In this document: piece after piece, positions 43,114 through 51,323 of the stretch | How the letters are laid out: the number at the start of each line of letters is the position of its first letter | Numbering within the stretch: the stretch's first letter is position 1 | NCBI GenBank assembly: GCA_965602805.1 | Contig: CBFCZK010000004.1 | Span: forward strand, 166,702 to 230,701 | Reading direction: 5' to 3' | DNA: 64,000 nt | Source: Thiomicrorhabdus sp965602805 | GTDB lineage: Bacteria > Pseudomonadota > Gammaproteobacteria > Thiomicrospirales > Thiomicrospiraceae | Notes under the pieces: generated by a model | The model's database searches: none | What the model saw: only the letters and a program-made list of their open reading frames with translations | What the model was told of the DNA's origin: nothing | Program-made: the position numbers and the translations under genes

Positions 43114-44727
43114 GTGTCGAAGGTAATCCAATCCCATTGGTTGTCGACTCTATTTGTCCTGTTTTTCCCGCTTTTGATTATGTATGCCTACTCTGATTTC
43201 ATTCGTAGTTCAGAGTTAAATTCGCGCTTGGGATGGTTACTGATGATTGGTGGAATGGCGTATCTTTTTAGATACACCATCCTGCAAAAGTTATTGTTAG
43301 GCGTGCTGTTTTTGCTGGTGGTTTCTGGCAGTTTGGATATTTTATACGCGGTGACATTTGGTGGTGTGTTTACCAGTGCCTCTTTTGAGGCGATGGCGGT
43401 CACAGATACGCATGAAAGCATTGAATTTATATTCGCCTACGCTTCGCTTGAAAATACTTTATTAATCGTTTTTTATGTCATTGTGGCCTATTTTTTATTG
43501 AGACGGATTTTATTCAAAGCCCCTGTTTATACGCGACAAAAAGTATGGGCTGTTTTGGGTGTTTTGATGTTGTTGGTTGCGATTCAGCAAATGGATCAGC
43601 GTGGTCGAACGTTTGACACTATTCCTGGTTTTACAGGGGTAGCGATTGATTACGTTTTTAATCAAGAAGGCATGGATACGCTCATTGCCACCAGGCAGGC
43701 GCTTTATCAAAATAAAGATTTTAGTGTGACAAAACTGAGTGCTAAACCACAAACTTATGTCATTGTGGTGGGCGAGTCTTTGAATCGTAATCATATGTCT
43801 TTGTATGATTATACGCGTGATACTACGCCAAATTTAAATCGCCTAAAGCCGGAATCGATCGTTTTTGACAATGTCGTATCAAACTTTGCTCAAACCCGTC
43901 CGTCTTTAAGCGTCAGTCTGACCGAGGCGGATACTGTGAATGGCTTAAAGGAAGCGAATGCGGTCAGTTTGTTGGGGGCTTTCAAAAAAGCGGGCTTTAA
44001 GACCTGGTGGATTTCAAATCAACAGCCATTAAGAAAACCCACCACCGCGATTGCGTCATTAGCGGATGTCGAGCATTTTATTAGCCACGACTTTCACGGG
44101 GTAGAAGTGAATCGATATGATGGTTATTTATTGCCCTCGGTCAAAAATGCAATTGCAGATGAAGCCCTGCATAAAGTGATTTTTGTACATCTGATGGGGA
44201 GTCATTTGCAGTATAAAAATCGCTACCCTGAAGATCAAGCTGTCTTTAGTGGTACTGAGGGTGTGAAGGCTTATGTAAAAGTGCCTTCAAGTTCTGAATT
44301 AGATTTTATTAATAGTTATGATGATTCAGTGCATTACACAGACAGTGTTGTTGGCGAAATATTGACTGAGTTACAAGATTTAAAAAGTATAGCCGCACTG
44401 AGTTTTTTTGCCGATCATGGTGAAGAGGTTTTTGATAGTAAAGATTTTAAAGGTCACGGTCCTGATGGCGTGACTCATAACATGCTAGAGATTCCTTTTG
44501 TCTTTTGGCGTAATGAATCCTATCAAACAGAATTTAAAACAGTCGATGATTTATTACAAAGCCGCCAGCATGAATCGATGATGTTAGATGACTTCTTTCA
44601 TTTCGGCTTATGTACCGCTCAAGTTGAAAGTGATTTATTGAAAGCTGAGCGCGCTGTGTGCTCACCGAATTACCAGGCAAAAACTCGTATTATTTATGGC
44701 AAAGACTACGATAAGGAAATGAAATGA
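43114..44727 (+). CDS. Phosphoethanolamine transferase (EptA/sulfatase-like)
   Basis: A 537-residue membrane enzyme. Five N-terminal membrane helices (about 10-150), then a periplasmic alkaline-phosphatase-like domain with VIVVGESLNRNHMSLYDY (metal-ligand Glu), FAQTRPSLSVSLTEAD (probable nucleophile Thr), HLMGSHLQYKNRYP and FFADHGEEVFDSKDFKGHG (metal ligands). It would add phosphoethanolamine to lipid A, core or other targets. GAGG five bases before GTG 43114 favours this start; an ATG at 43099 is possible. dgkA overlaps its stop. Confidence 0.87.
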   Translation: MSKVIQSHWLSTLFVLFFPLLIMYAYSDFIRSSELNSRLGWLLMIGGMAYLFRYTILQKLLLGVLFLLVVSGSLDILYAVTFGGVFTSASFEAMAVTDTHESIEFIFAYASLENTLLIVFYVIVAYFLLRRILFKAPVYTRQKVWAVLGVLMLLVAIQQMDQRGRTFDTIPGFTGVAIDYVFNQEGMDTLIATRQALYQNKDFSVTKLSAKPQTYVIVVGESLNRNHMSLYDYTRDTTPNLNRLKPESIVFDNVVSNFAQTRPSLSVSLTEADTVNGLKEANAVSLLGAFKKAGFKTWWISNQQPLRKPTTAIASLADVEHFISHDFHGVEVNRYDGYLLPSVKNAIADEALHKVIFVHLMGSHLQYKNRYPEDQAVFSGTEGVKAYVKVPSSSELDFINSYDDSVHYTDSVVGEILTELQDLKSIAALSFFADHGEEVFDSKDFKGHGPDGVTHNMLEIPFVFWRNESYQTEFKTVDDLLQSRQHESMMLDDFFHFGLCTAQVESDLLKAERAVCSPNYQAKTRIIYGKDYDKEMK

Positions 44728-45095
44728 AATCTCCTCATGTCGGTATTAAAAGAGTTTGGCACGCGATTGGTTATTCATGGAAAGGCTTTCGTTCAACTTG
44801 GAAGCATGAAGCCGCCTTTCGCCAAGAGCTCATCCTATTTACTTTTTTGACGCCTTTAGCGTTTTGGTTAGGCGATAATAGTATTGAAGTGATTTTTTTA
44901 ATTGCGACTTTACTCTTTGTTCTGATTGTTGAATTGTTGAATTCCGCGATAGAGTCCGTAGTGGATCGAACGGGTCATGAATACCATAAACTATCTGGAC
45001 GTGCCAAAGATCAAGCTTCGGCTGCGGTTTTGCTGTCATTTTTAGTCGCTACCCTGATTTGGGGTGGGTTTATTTTTACCAAATTAATGAGTTAG
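44724..45095 (+). CDS. dgkA: Diacylglycerol kinase
   Basis: A 123-residue trimeric membrane kinase. Seen: three membrane helices and the signature VELLNSAIESVVDR followed by AKDQASAAVLLS. It phosphorylates diacylglycerol released when phosphoethanolamine is taken from phospholipids, which fits the 4-base overlap with the phosphoethanolamine transferase gene just before it. hldD follows 6 bases later. Confidence 0.94.
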   Translation: MKSPHVGIKRVWHAIGYSWKGFRSTWKHEAAFRQELILFTFLTPLAFWLGDNSIEVIFLIATLLFVLIVELLNSAIESVVDRTGHEYHKLSGRAKDQASAAVLLSFLVATLIWGGFIFTKLMS

Positions 45096-45101
45096 AGAAT
45101 T

Positions 45102-46070
45102 ATGATTGTAGTTACAGGTGGTGCTGGTTTTATTGGTAGTAATATCGTCAAGGCTTTAAACGCACAAGGGCGCACAGATATTATTGTCGTGGATAACCTA
45201 AAAAATGGTAAAAAGTTTATCAATATTGCCGATTGTGATATTGCGGATTATCTTGATAAAGAAGATTTTCAACAACGTATTTTTGCTGAGCAAGGCTTGC
45301 CTGATATTGAAGCGGTTTTTCATGAAGGTGCTTGTTCTGCAACCACCGAGTGGGATGGCAAGTTTATGATGGATAATAATTATGAGTATTCGAAAGATGT
45401 GCTTAATTATTGCCTAAGTTGGAAAATTCCTTTTTTCTATGCCTCTTCAGCCTCGGTTTATGGTGATGGTCCTGACTTTATTGAAGCCCGTCAGTATGAA
45501 AAGCCATTGAACGTCTACGGCTACTCTAAGTTTCAGTTTGATCAGTATGTGCGTCAAATCTTGCCTAAAGCGCAAAGTCAGGTTGTTGGCTTTCGCTACT
45601 TTAATGTTTATGGTCCAAGGGAGCAGCACAAAGGGGATATGGCCAGTGTCGCTTTTAAATTACATAATCAAATTTTAGCCGGTGAAAATCTTAAGCTTTT
45701 TGGCGAGTACGACGGCTATGGTGCAGGTATGCAAACTCGCGATTTTGTCTATATTGAAGATGTGGTTAAGGTAAATCTGTGGTTTATGCAAAATCCAGAA
45801 AAGTCTGGGGTTTTTAATTTAGGCCCTGCTGCCGCGGAGCCTTTCAAAAATATCGCTGAAGCGGTTATTGATTTCCACGGTAAAGGTGAAATTGAATTTA
45901 TTCCTTTTCCTGACCATTTAAAAGGTGCTTATCAAAGTTTTACTCAGGCGGATAATACGGCCTTAAGAGAGGCAGGTTATCAAGCGCCTTTCAATGATGT
46001 TGCTCAAGGTGTTAAAAAGTATTTAACCTGGTTAACAGAAAATCCTGCTGTTTTAAACTTTACTAAATAA
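45102..46070 (+). CDS. hldD: ADP-glyceromanno-heptose 6-epimerase
   Basis: A 322-residue extended SDR that makes ADP-L-glycero-D-manno-heptose for the inner LPS core. Seen: VTGGAGFIGSNIVKAL NAD loop, HEGACSATTEWDG, ASSASVYGDG, NVYGYSKFQFD catalytic YxxxK, FRYFNVYGPREQHKGDMASV and GMQTRDFVYIEDVV. Length 322 (E. coli 310). Stands just before the heptosyltransferase. Confidence 0.95.
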   Translation: MIVVTGGAGFIGSNIVKALNAQGRTDIIVVDNLKNGKKFINIADCDIADYLDKEDFQQRIFAEQGLPDIEAVFHEGACSATTEWDGKFMMDNNYEYSKDVLNYCLSWKIPFFYASSASVYGDGPDFIEARQYEKPLNVYGYSKFQFDQYVRQILPKAQSQVVGFRYFNVYGPREQHKGDMASVAFKLHNQILAGENLKLFGEYDGYGAGMQTRDFVYIEDVVKVNLWFMQNPEKSGVFNLGPAAAEPFKNIAEAVIDFHGKGEIEFIPFPDHLKGAYQSFTQADNTALREAGYQAPFNDVAQGVKKYLTWLTENPAVLNFTK

Positions 46071-46104
46071 AGCCTCTACTTAAATAAACGTTGCTAAAGA
46101 ACCT

Positions 46105-47157
46105 ATGCGAATTCTACTGATCAAAATGTCATCAATGGGAGATGTGTTTCACACCTTTCCCGCTTTGTCAGATGCTCAAAATAACTTACCAGGCCTGGTA
46201 GTTGACTGGGTGGTCGAAAAGTCTTTTGCAGAAATTCCACAATGGCATCCTGTGGTGGATAAAGTCTATCCAATCGAATTGCGTAAGTGGCGTAAAACGC
46301 TGTTTTCAAAACAGACTCGTCAGGAGGTTAAGGCCTTTTTTGAGGCGATTAACCAAACCGAGTATGATTTAATTGTTGATGCACAAGGTCTGTATAAAAG
46401 TCTTTGGGTTGGCAGAAAGCTGAACGCTCCGATTAGTGGTTTTGATTTTAAAAGTGCGCGCGAACCTCTATCGAGTCTGTTTTATAAAAATAAGTATGGT
46501 GTTGCTAAAGACCAGCATGCCATCTTACGTTTGCGTCAGCTCTTCGCACAAGCCTTGCAATATCCTTTAGCCGAAAACGCGCCCATTGTTTACGGCTTAA
46601 GTACCCAGGCCTGGTCAAAACCAGCAGTACTTCTTGAGAATGTCGGACAAGGTGATTACTGGGTGTTTCTGCACGGCACAACTTGGGAGACTAAGTATTG
46701 GCCGGAAGCCTATTGGATTGAATTGCTACAGAAGGCTAATGACGCTGGAGTAAAGGTTATTCTGCCATGGGGTAATCAAGAAGAGCATGAACGTGCACTT
46801 CGCATCGCAAGCGTTTCAAAAAACGACCAGGCCTGGGTGCCAGACGAAATGTTAAGTTTAAACACCGTTGCGAAAGTCCTCAAAAATGCCCAAGCGGTGG
46901 TTTCTGTAGATACCGGTTTATCGCATGTCGCAGCCGCCTTAGAAGTGCCGATGGTGGTTTTATACCGCGTTACCGATCCTAAGTTGGTGGGAGCAGATGG
47001 GTCAAAAGTTAAGAGATTACAGTCACCCTGCGCACCACTTTATTTGAAAAAATTCAATCAGCCTGAACAAGAGCAACTCTCTTTAAAGGGATTGAGTGTT
47101 GATGCCATATTTCAAACTCTCATCAATCAGATAGAATGCGATGATAACGTCAAATAA
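46105..47157 (+). CDS. waaC: Lipopolysaccharide heptosyltransferase I
   Basis: A 350-residue GT9 enzyme that adds the first heptose to Kdo2-lipid A. Seen: MRILLIKMSSMGDVFHTFPA, DLIVDAQGLYKSLW, FLHGTTWETKYWPEAYW, VSVDTGLSHVAAALEVPMV and LYRVTDPKLVGADGS. Length fits WaaC. Three palindrome copies are embedded in the frame (46188, 46604, 46826). Its end overlaps the next gene by 17 bases, so they are probably coupled. Confidence 0.93.
   Translation: MRILLIKMSSMGDVFHTFPALSDAQNNLPGLVVDWVVEKSFAEIPQWHPVVDKVYPIELRKWRKTLFSKQTRQEVKAFFEAINQTEYDLIVDAQGLYKSLWVGRKLNAPISGFDFKSAREPLSSLFYKNKYGVAKDQHAILRLRQLFAQALQYPLAENAPIVYGLSTQAWSKPAVLLENVGQGDYWVFLHGTTWETKYWPEAYWIELLQKANDAGVKVILPWGNQEEHERALRIASVSKNDQAWVPDEMLSLNTVAKVLKNAQAVVSVDTGLSHVAAALEVPMVVLYRVTDPKLVGADGSKVKRLQSPCAPLYLKKFNQPEQEQLSLKGLSVDAIFQTLINQIECDDNVK
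46188..46199. repeat. Palindrome ACCAGGCCTGGT inside waaC
   Basis: Exact copy read as L-P-G-L-V. Confidence 0.95.
46604..46615. repeat. Palindrome copy in waaC, one mismatch
   Basis: CCCAGGCCTGGT, read as T-Q-A-W-S. Confidence 0.85.
46826..46837. repeat. Palindrome copy in waaC, one mismatch
   Basis: ACCAGGCCTGGG, read as D-Q-A-W-V. Confidence 0.85.
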
Positions 47158-48274
47158 GAAAAAAGTACTCTATCTGCCTTCGACGCCTTTGAATGTGCTG
47201 ATAGCGGTAGCGCATGCAACCGCCTTTTCTGAAGAACAGATTTCACAAGTGGTATTGATTGATCAGAAGAGCTTAGATGATAACGTTTACTTTAATGCAC
47301 TTAATCATTGGCAAGACAGCCCTTTTGAAAGCGTTGATTTGACCTTAGGGCAAGCTAAAGGTTGGGATAAGGTAACGGAACGCAAAGGCAATTTTGCAAA
47401 GTTAGCAGGCCTGGTTAATCGGTTTAAACCAGGTGTGATTGCCGTTGGCAGTGACCGACGGGTAGAATTTCAATATGTCATGCATATTTGTCAACTAAAG
47501 CCCTCTGCTACAGAAGGTTGGTATTTAGATGATGGCTTGTATTCTTATGCCGGTCGTCCTTACAAATGGTTTAAAGATGCCATCAACAGTGGCTTAAAAA
47601 AAATGAGTTATGGTCTTTGGTGGCAAGAGCCTAAAACCGTGGGTGCTTCAAACTGGATTGACCAGGCCTGGTTGTTTCAACCTAAGCATGCTGTAGCAGC
47701 ATTGCAAGCTAAGCAATGCCATGTGATTGATCCAGAATGGTTTACCAGTGATCAGGTGAAGGGGCTAAGTAAGGCTATTTTGTCCGACTATCAAGTTAAT
47801 GACTCTGTTTTACAAACATTACAGTCTGTTGGTGTCTTTTTACTGATTCCTCATCCCAATAATATAAAAAAGATGACGGGTTATGAAAAGCGTATTTTTA
47901 AATTTTTAGCGTTTTTAAAACAGCAGGGGATTTCTGTTGCCGTTAAGTACCATCCTCGCACTCCACAGGCGGACCCGTTAAAACTTGTTAAAGAGTATAA
48001 TGCGCTACTGCTGCCTAGCGGATTGGCCTTTGAGTTTATATTGCCCTTTTTAAAGGGGCAGTCTCATGTTATTGGAGATGTGGGAACGGCACTTTTAACA
48101 GCTCAATGGTTAAGGCCTGACCTTCAAATAACGGCTGTTCTAGCGGAAGACGATGAGTTTCAGAAGACATTTAAACGTATTTATGAACAGTTAGGTCTAT
48201 CCATGGTGACTGAGTTTTCTAGTATTCAAGGATTGGAAAAACCAAACTCTGATGTATTTAATCTTAAAGGATAG
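47141..48274 (+). CDS. Putative glycosyltransferase, polysialyltransferase/GT52-like
   Basis: A 377-residue protein with a GT-B-like layout. The start VLYLPSTPLNVLIAVAHA and the second-half motifs LIPHPNN, AVKYHPRTPQADP and SHVIGDVGTALLTAQWL resemble the alpha-2,8-polysialyltransferase / GT52 group, whose members use CMP-activated acids. Weak similarity, so substrate is uncertain. The frame overlaps waaC by 17 bases. Two palindrome copies lie inside (47404, 47661). GT29-like and KdsB-like genes downstream fit a CMP-sugar donor. Confidence 0.6.
   Translation: MITSNKKKVLYLPSTPLNVLIAVAHATAFSEEQISQVVLIDQKSLDDNVYFNALNHWQDSPFESVDLTLGQAKGWDKVTERKGNFAKLAGLVNRFKPGVIAVGSDRRVEFQYVMHICQLKPSATEGWYLDDGLYSYAGRPYKWFKDAINSGLKKMSYGLWWQEPKTVGASNWIDQAWLFQPKHAVAALQAKQCHVIDPEWFTSDQVKGLSKAILSDYQVNDSVLQTLQSVGVFLLIPHPNNIKKMTGYEKRIFKFLAFLKQQGISVAVKYHPRTPQADPLKLVKEYNALLLPSGLAFEFILPFLKGQSHVIGDVGTALLTAQWLRPDLQITAVLAEDDEFQKTFKRIYEQLGLSMVTEFSSIQGLEKPNSDVFNLKG
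47404..47415. repeat. Palindrome copy, one mismatch (AGCAGGCCTGGT)
   Basis: Read as L-A-G-L-V in the glycosyltransferase gene. Confidence 0.8.
47661..47672. repeat. Palindrome ACCAGGCCTGGT
   Basis: Exact copy read as D-Q-A-W-L in the same gene. Confidence 0.95.
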
Positions 48275-48277
48275 TTT

Positions 48278-48871
48278 GTGAAAGCATTTACTGATATCGA
48301 AGCTTTATTAAAAGATAAAAATATAGCGCTCGTGGGAAATTCTCAGAAAGTATTAGGACAAAATTATCCAGTGGATCAGCATGATGTAGTGATTCGTATG
48401 AATCGGGCGTGGGATATGCCCGAAGAGATGAAAGAGCATGTTGGGCGTAAATTGGATGTTTTAACCGCTTCAATTGAGCAAGAAAATATTGATCAATTGG
48501 TGAATCATTATGACACTGTATTATGGATGACCCCTAAGCACCGTGAAGAGTTTGCACAAGAGACCACCGATAAGCTGTATTTTTATCCTTTAGATTGGTG
48601 GCAAGAGCTTCATGATCGGTTTGGCGCAAATCCATCGACGGGTTGTATGACATTTGATGTGATTCAGCGTTATATTGGCAACGGTCAAGTGACGCTCTAT
48701 GGGTTTGACTTTTTTAAAAGTGATAATTGGTATCAGAAAAAACGTTTAAGCCATAAAGTGATGGATTTTTTAAGAATTCCTCGAAAACGAAATCCGCATT
48801 CAGGAAATCAAGAAGAACAGTTTATTCGTTCAGCATTGCCTAAAAATCAATTTAAAATTGAAGAGCTTTAA
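48278..48871 (+). CDS. GT29 sialyltransferase-like glycosyltransferase
   Basis: A 197-residue protein (GTG start) with the animal-type sialylmotifs: L motif IALVGNSQKVLG...DVVIRMNRAW (about 15-45), S motif NPSTGCMTFDVIQRYI and VTLYGFDFF (about 117-145), and motif VS-like HSGNQEEQF (H-x4-E, about 172). GT29 enzymes use CMP-sialic acid; bacterial members are few. With a KdsB-like CMP-transferase nearby it probably transfers a CMP-activated ulosonic acid to LPS. No membrane anchor is visible. Three bases after the previous gene. Confidence 0.78.
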   Translation: MKAFTDIEALLKDKNIALVGNSQKVLGQNYPVDQHDVVIRMNRAWDMPEEMKEHVGRKLDVLTASIEQENIDQLVNHYDTVLWMTPKHREEFAQETTDKLYFYPLDWWQELHDRFGANPSTGCMTFDVIQRYIGNGQVTLYGFDFFKSDNWYQKKRLSHKVMDFLRIPRKRNPHSGNQEEQFIRSALPKNQFKIEEL

Positions 48872-48962
48872 AATAACATTAAGAGTTTCAGTTTCTGGAA
48901 CAATTGTAGAAAATAAAACCGATTTTTTTGTCATGAATTTAGACAAAGCTAAATGAGATAGT

Positions 48963-49952
48963 ATGATTCGCGTTGCCATTATTAACGATACAAGACCTAC
49001 CAACCATTACGGCTGCATGCTGGTTATGGAGAATTTAACTCGTCTTCTTGAATTGCAGGACGTAGAGATAGTCTGGACATGGCCAGTTGGGGTCGATTGG
49101 CGTAAACATAAACGCCAGATTAACAATCAACCAAAAGTCGATGCGATTATCGTTAATGGCGAAGGAACAATTCATCATAGTCTCGATCGCAAGCATGCAA
49201 GAGCCTTATCAGAATTTGCCACCTTTGCCAAAACAGAACTAAATACACCTTGTTATCTGATTAATGCGACCTTGCATAAAAATAGCGCAGAAGCTTATGA
49301 AAACCTAAAAGCATATAAATTGATTTATGTGCGCGACAAGGGTAGTTTAGCTGAGTTAAAGTATTTTGGTTTGCAGGGACAATATGTTCCCGATTTAACT
49401 TTTGCTAAAGCGGATGAATATTCGTATAAGCCTAGCAAATCAGGCTGTGTGATTGATACGGCGCTTAAATCAGAAATTCCGTTTTTAAAAAAGTACTGCA
49501 AAGAGCATAATTTTGATTTCCGCTCGATGGTTGTTGCTCGCCCCACTAATGCTAAATTTTTTAAAAGTCCGCGCCCGTTTGTAAAAAACGTCATTAAATG
49601 GCTCAAAGGAGATCGTAAGGTTTCAACTAAACCGAGTGCATTTATTAACTATTTAGTAGAGCATGAAATTGTCATTACGGGGCGCTACCATACAGTGAGT
49701 ATGTGTTTAAAAAACAATATTCCTTTTGTTGCCATTGAATCAAATACCCCTAAAATTTCATTTTTATTAGATGATGCTCTTCACAATCGTTTAAGAGTCA
49801 TCGGGTTTAGTGATCTTGATCAGCTGAATTTGGAACCTTATAAGAAATATTCTGAGGATGAGCTGCAACATTTAAAAGCCTTTATTATTCGTGCTGAGAA
49901 TGAGATACAGCAGATGATTCTTACTATTATTCAAAATATTGGTCAAAAGTAG
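48963..49952 (+). CDS. Polysaccharide pyruvyl transferase family protein
   Basis: A 329-residue protein of the PS_pyruv_trans family. Seen: NDTRPTNHYGCMLVMENL, AIIVNGEGTIHHS, LIYVRDKGSLAELKYFGLQG with the RD-S motif, YVPDLTF, and VITGRYHTVSMCLKNNIPFVAIESNTPK near the C-terminus. Known members transfer pyruvate ketals onto glycans or act in exopolysaccharide synthesis. It sits among LPS-core genes, so a pyruvyl group on the core or O-chain is the probable product. Confidence 0.83.
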   Translation: MIRVAIINDTRPTNHYGCMLVMENLTRLLELQDVEIVWTWPVGVDWRKHKRQINNQPKVDAIIVNGEGTIHHSLDRKHARALSEFATFAKTELNTPCYLINATLHKNSAEAYENLKAYKLIYVRDKGSLAELKYFGLQGQYVPDLTFAKADEYSYKPSKSGCVIDTALKSEIPFLKKYCKEHNFDFRSMVVARPTNAKFFKSPRPFVKNVIKWLKGDRKVSTKPSAFINYLVEHEIVITGRYHTVSMCLKNNIPFVAIESNTPKISFLLDDALHNRLRVIGFSDLDQLNLEPYKKYSEDELQHLKAFIIRAENEIQQMILTIIQNIGQK

Positions 49953-49973
49953 ATAGGCGTTATGGTTAGGTAA

Positions 49974-51323
49974 ATGGCTGATAAAAAAGAAATCCACCCA
50001 AGAAATGATTTTAGTTGGTCAAAAAGTGTTTTATTCTGCTTGATTGCAATTACTTTTATATTGTATGTCTATCGAAATGTGATTGTTACTAATGTCGAAT
50101 TTGTACTTGTTTCAATTCTATTGTTAAGCAGTTTTGTGGTTTTCAAAATAAGGGGAAGCTTGCCCACTGCAATCTGGATTTGGTCAGGTTTATTAGCCCT
50201 TTATTGGTTAACGACATTGGTGGCAACCTATGCTCATGTTTCGCCTGAAAAAAGAGCTTTAACTATTTTAGCTGTTGTGAGTTTAAGTTGGGTTTTCATC
50301 GCTTTAACAGCGGCAGTGTATAAGCTTAAACTTGGTTTGGATTTTTTCTGGTCTTTGATGGTGGTAGGCGGAGCCGTGGCCTTGTCCCTTGGTGTTTTGG
50401 ATGCTTATGAGTATGGTTGGTTTCACTCTGGCATGAATGATTTACGCTTAGGTAATTTGAATTCAAATGCCATTAAATACGCGGTAATTGTCAATGGATT
50501 TTTTGTGATTCTATTAGGCGCTTTACCGTGGGCTTTTAAAAAGAGTCAATGGTTTTTTGGTTTTGTGCTGGTGCTTGTTTGTTCTCTATTAGTGATCGCT
50601 ATTTTGACTAAAAGCCGTACAGCTTGGATTGGATGGCCTGAGGCGCTGGTGGGTTGGGGGATCTATTATTTCTATCTGTTCAGAGCTAATTTTCCAAAAA
50701 TAAAATATCCCAAAACTAGTTTTATTTTGTTGATAGGTGTGATGATTTTCAGTTTGATGCAGATAGATATCATTAAAAAACCAATTGTTGAACGTAGTCT
50801 TTTGGCATTCAATGAGTTGGGAACCTACGTTGATCGTCAATCCATGCAGTCGAGTATAGGTTATAGATTAACGGGATATGAGATTGCCATAGAGAAAATT
50901 CCTGAAGTTTTTTGGTTTGGTATTGGTGAAGATGCCTTTCCTGAATTTATTAAGGTCGAATCAAAACGCTTTGCAAAAGATATCTATAATACCGATATAA
51001 GTGGCTTTAAATTCTCCCAAATGCATAACCAATTCTTAATGAGTTTTTTAACGAAGGGAGTTTTTGTTTTTATCAGCGTATTATTGTTTTTCGTGTTTCT
51101 GATAATATTCTTTACTAAAAGAATTAGGCAAGCTTCTGAAGACGTCAAGCCGATTGCCATTGCCGGTGTGATTTTTTCAATATCTAGCTTTTTAGCCTTT
51201 CTGCCAGAAACGCCCTTACAAAATGCAGATATGAGTACCCACTTTTTTTTATTGTGTTCTTTATTGATTGCCTTTAGTCTCATCGATCAACAGAAGCAAA
51301 ATCCTAATAAGAGTCAAATTTAA
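49974..51323 (+). CDS. O-antigen ligase/polymerase family membrane protein
   Basis: A 449-residue inner-membrane protein with about eleven predicted helices and the Wzy/WaaL-type large periplasmic loop (about 265-345, with QSSIGYRLTGYEIAIEKIPEVFWFGIGEDAF and SQMHNQFLMSFLTKG). WaaL joins O-chain to core lipid A. Identification as ligase rather than polymerase is by position in the core cluster only. Its stop is followed directly by the next start codon. Confidence 0.8.
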   Translation: MADKKEIHPRNDFSWSKSVLFCLIAITFILYVYRNVIVTNVEFVLVSILLLSSFVVFKIRGSLPTAIWIWSGLLALYWLTTLVATYAHVSPEKRALTILAVVSLSWVFIALTAAVYKLKLGLDFFWSLMVVGGAVALSLGVLDAYEYGWFHSGMNDLRLGNLNSNAIKYAVIVNGFFVILLGALPWAFKKSQWFFGFVLVLVCSLLVIAILTKSRTAWIGWPEALVGWGIYYFYLFRANFPKIKYPKTSFILLIGVMIFSLMQIDIIKKPIVERSLLAFNELGTYVDRQSMQSSIGYRLTGYEIAIEKIPEVFWFGIGEDAFPEFIKVESKRFAKDIYNTDISGFKFSQMHNQFLMSFLTKGVFVFISVLLFFVFLIIFFTKRIRQASEDVKPIAIAGVIFSISSFLAFLPETPLQNADMSTHFFLLCSLLIAFSLIDQQKQNPNKSQI

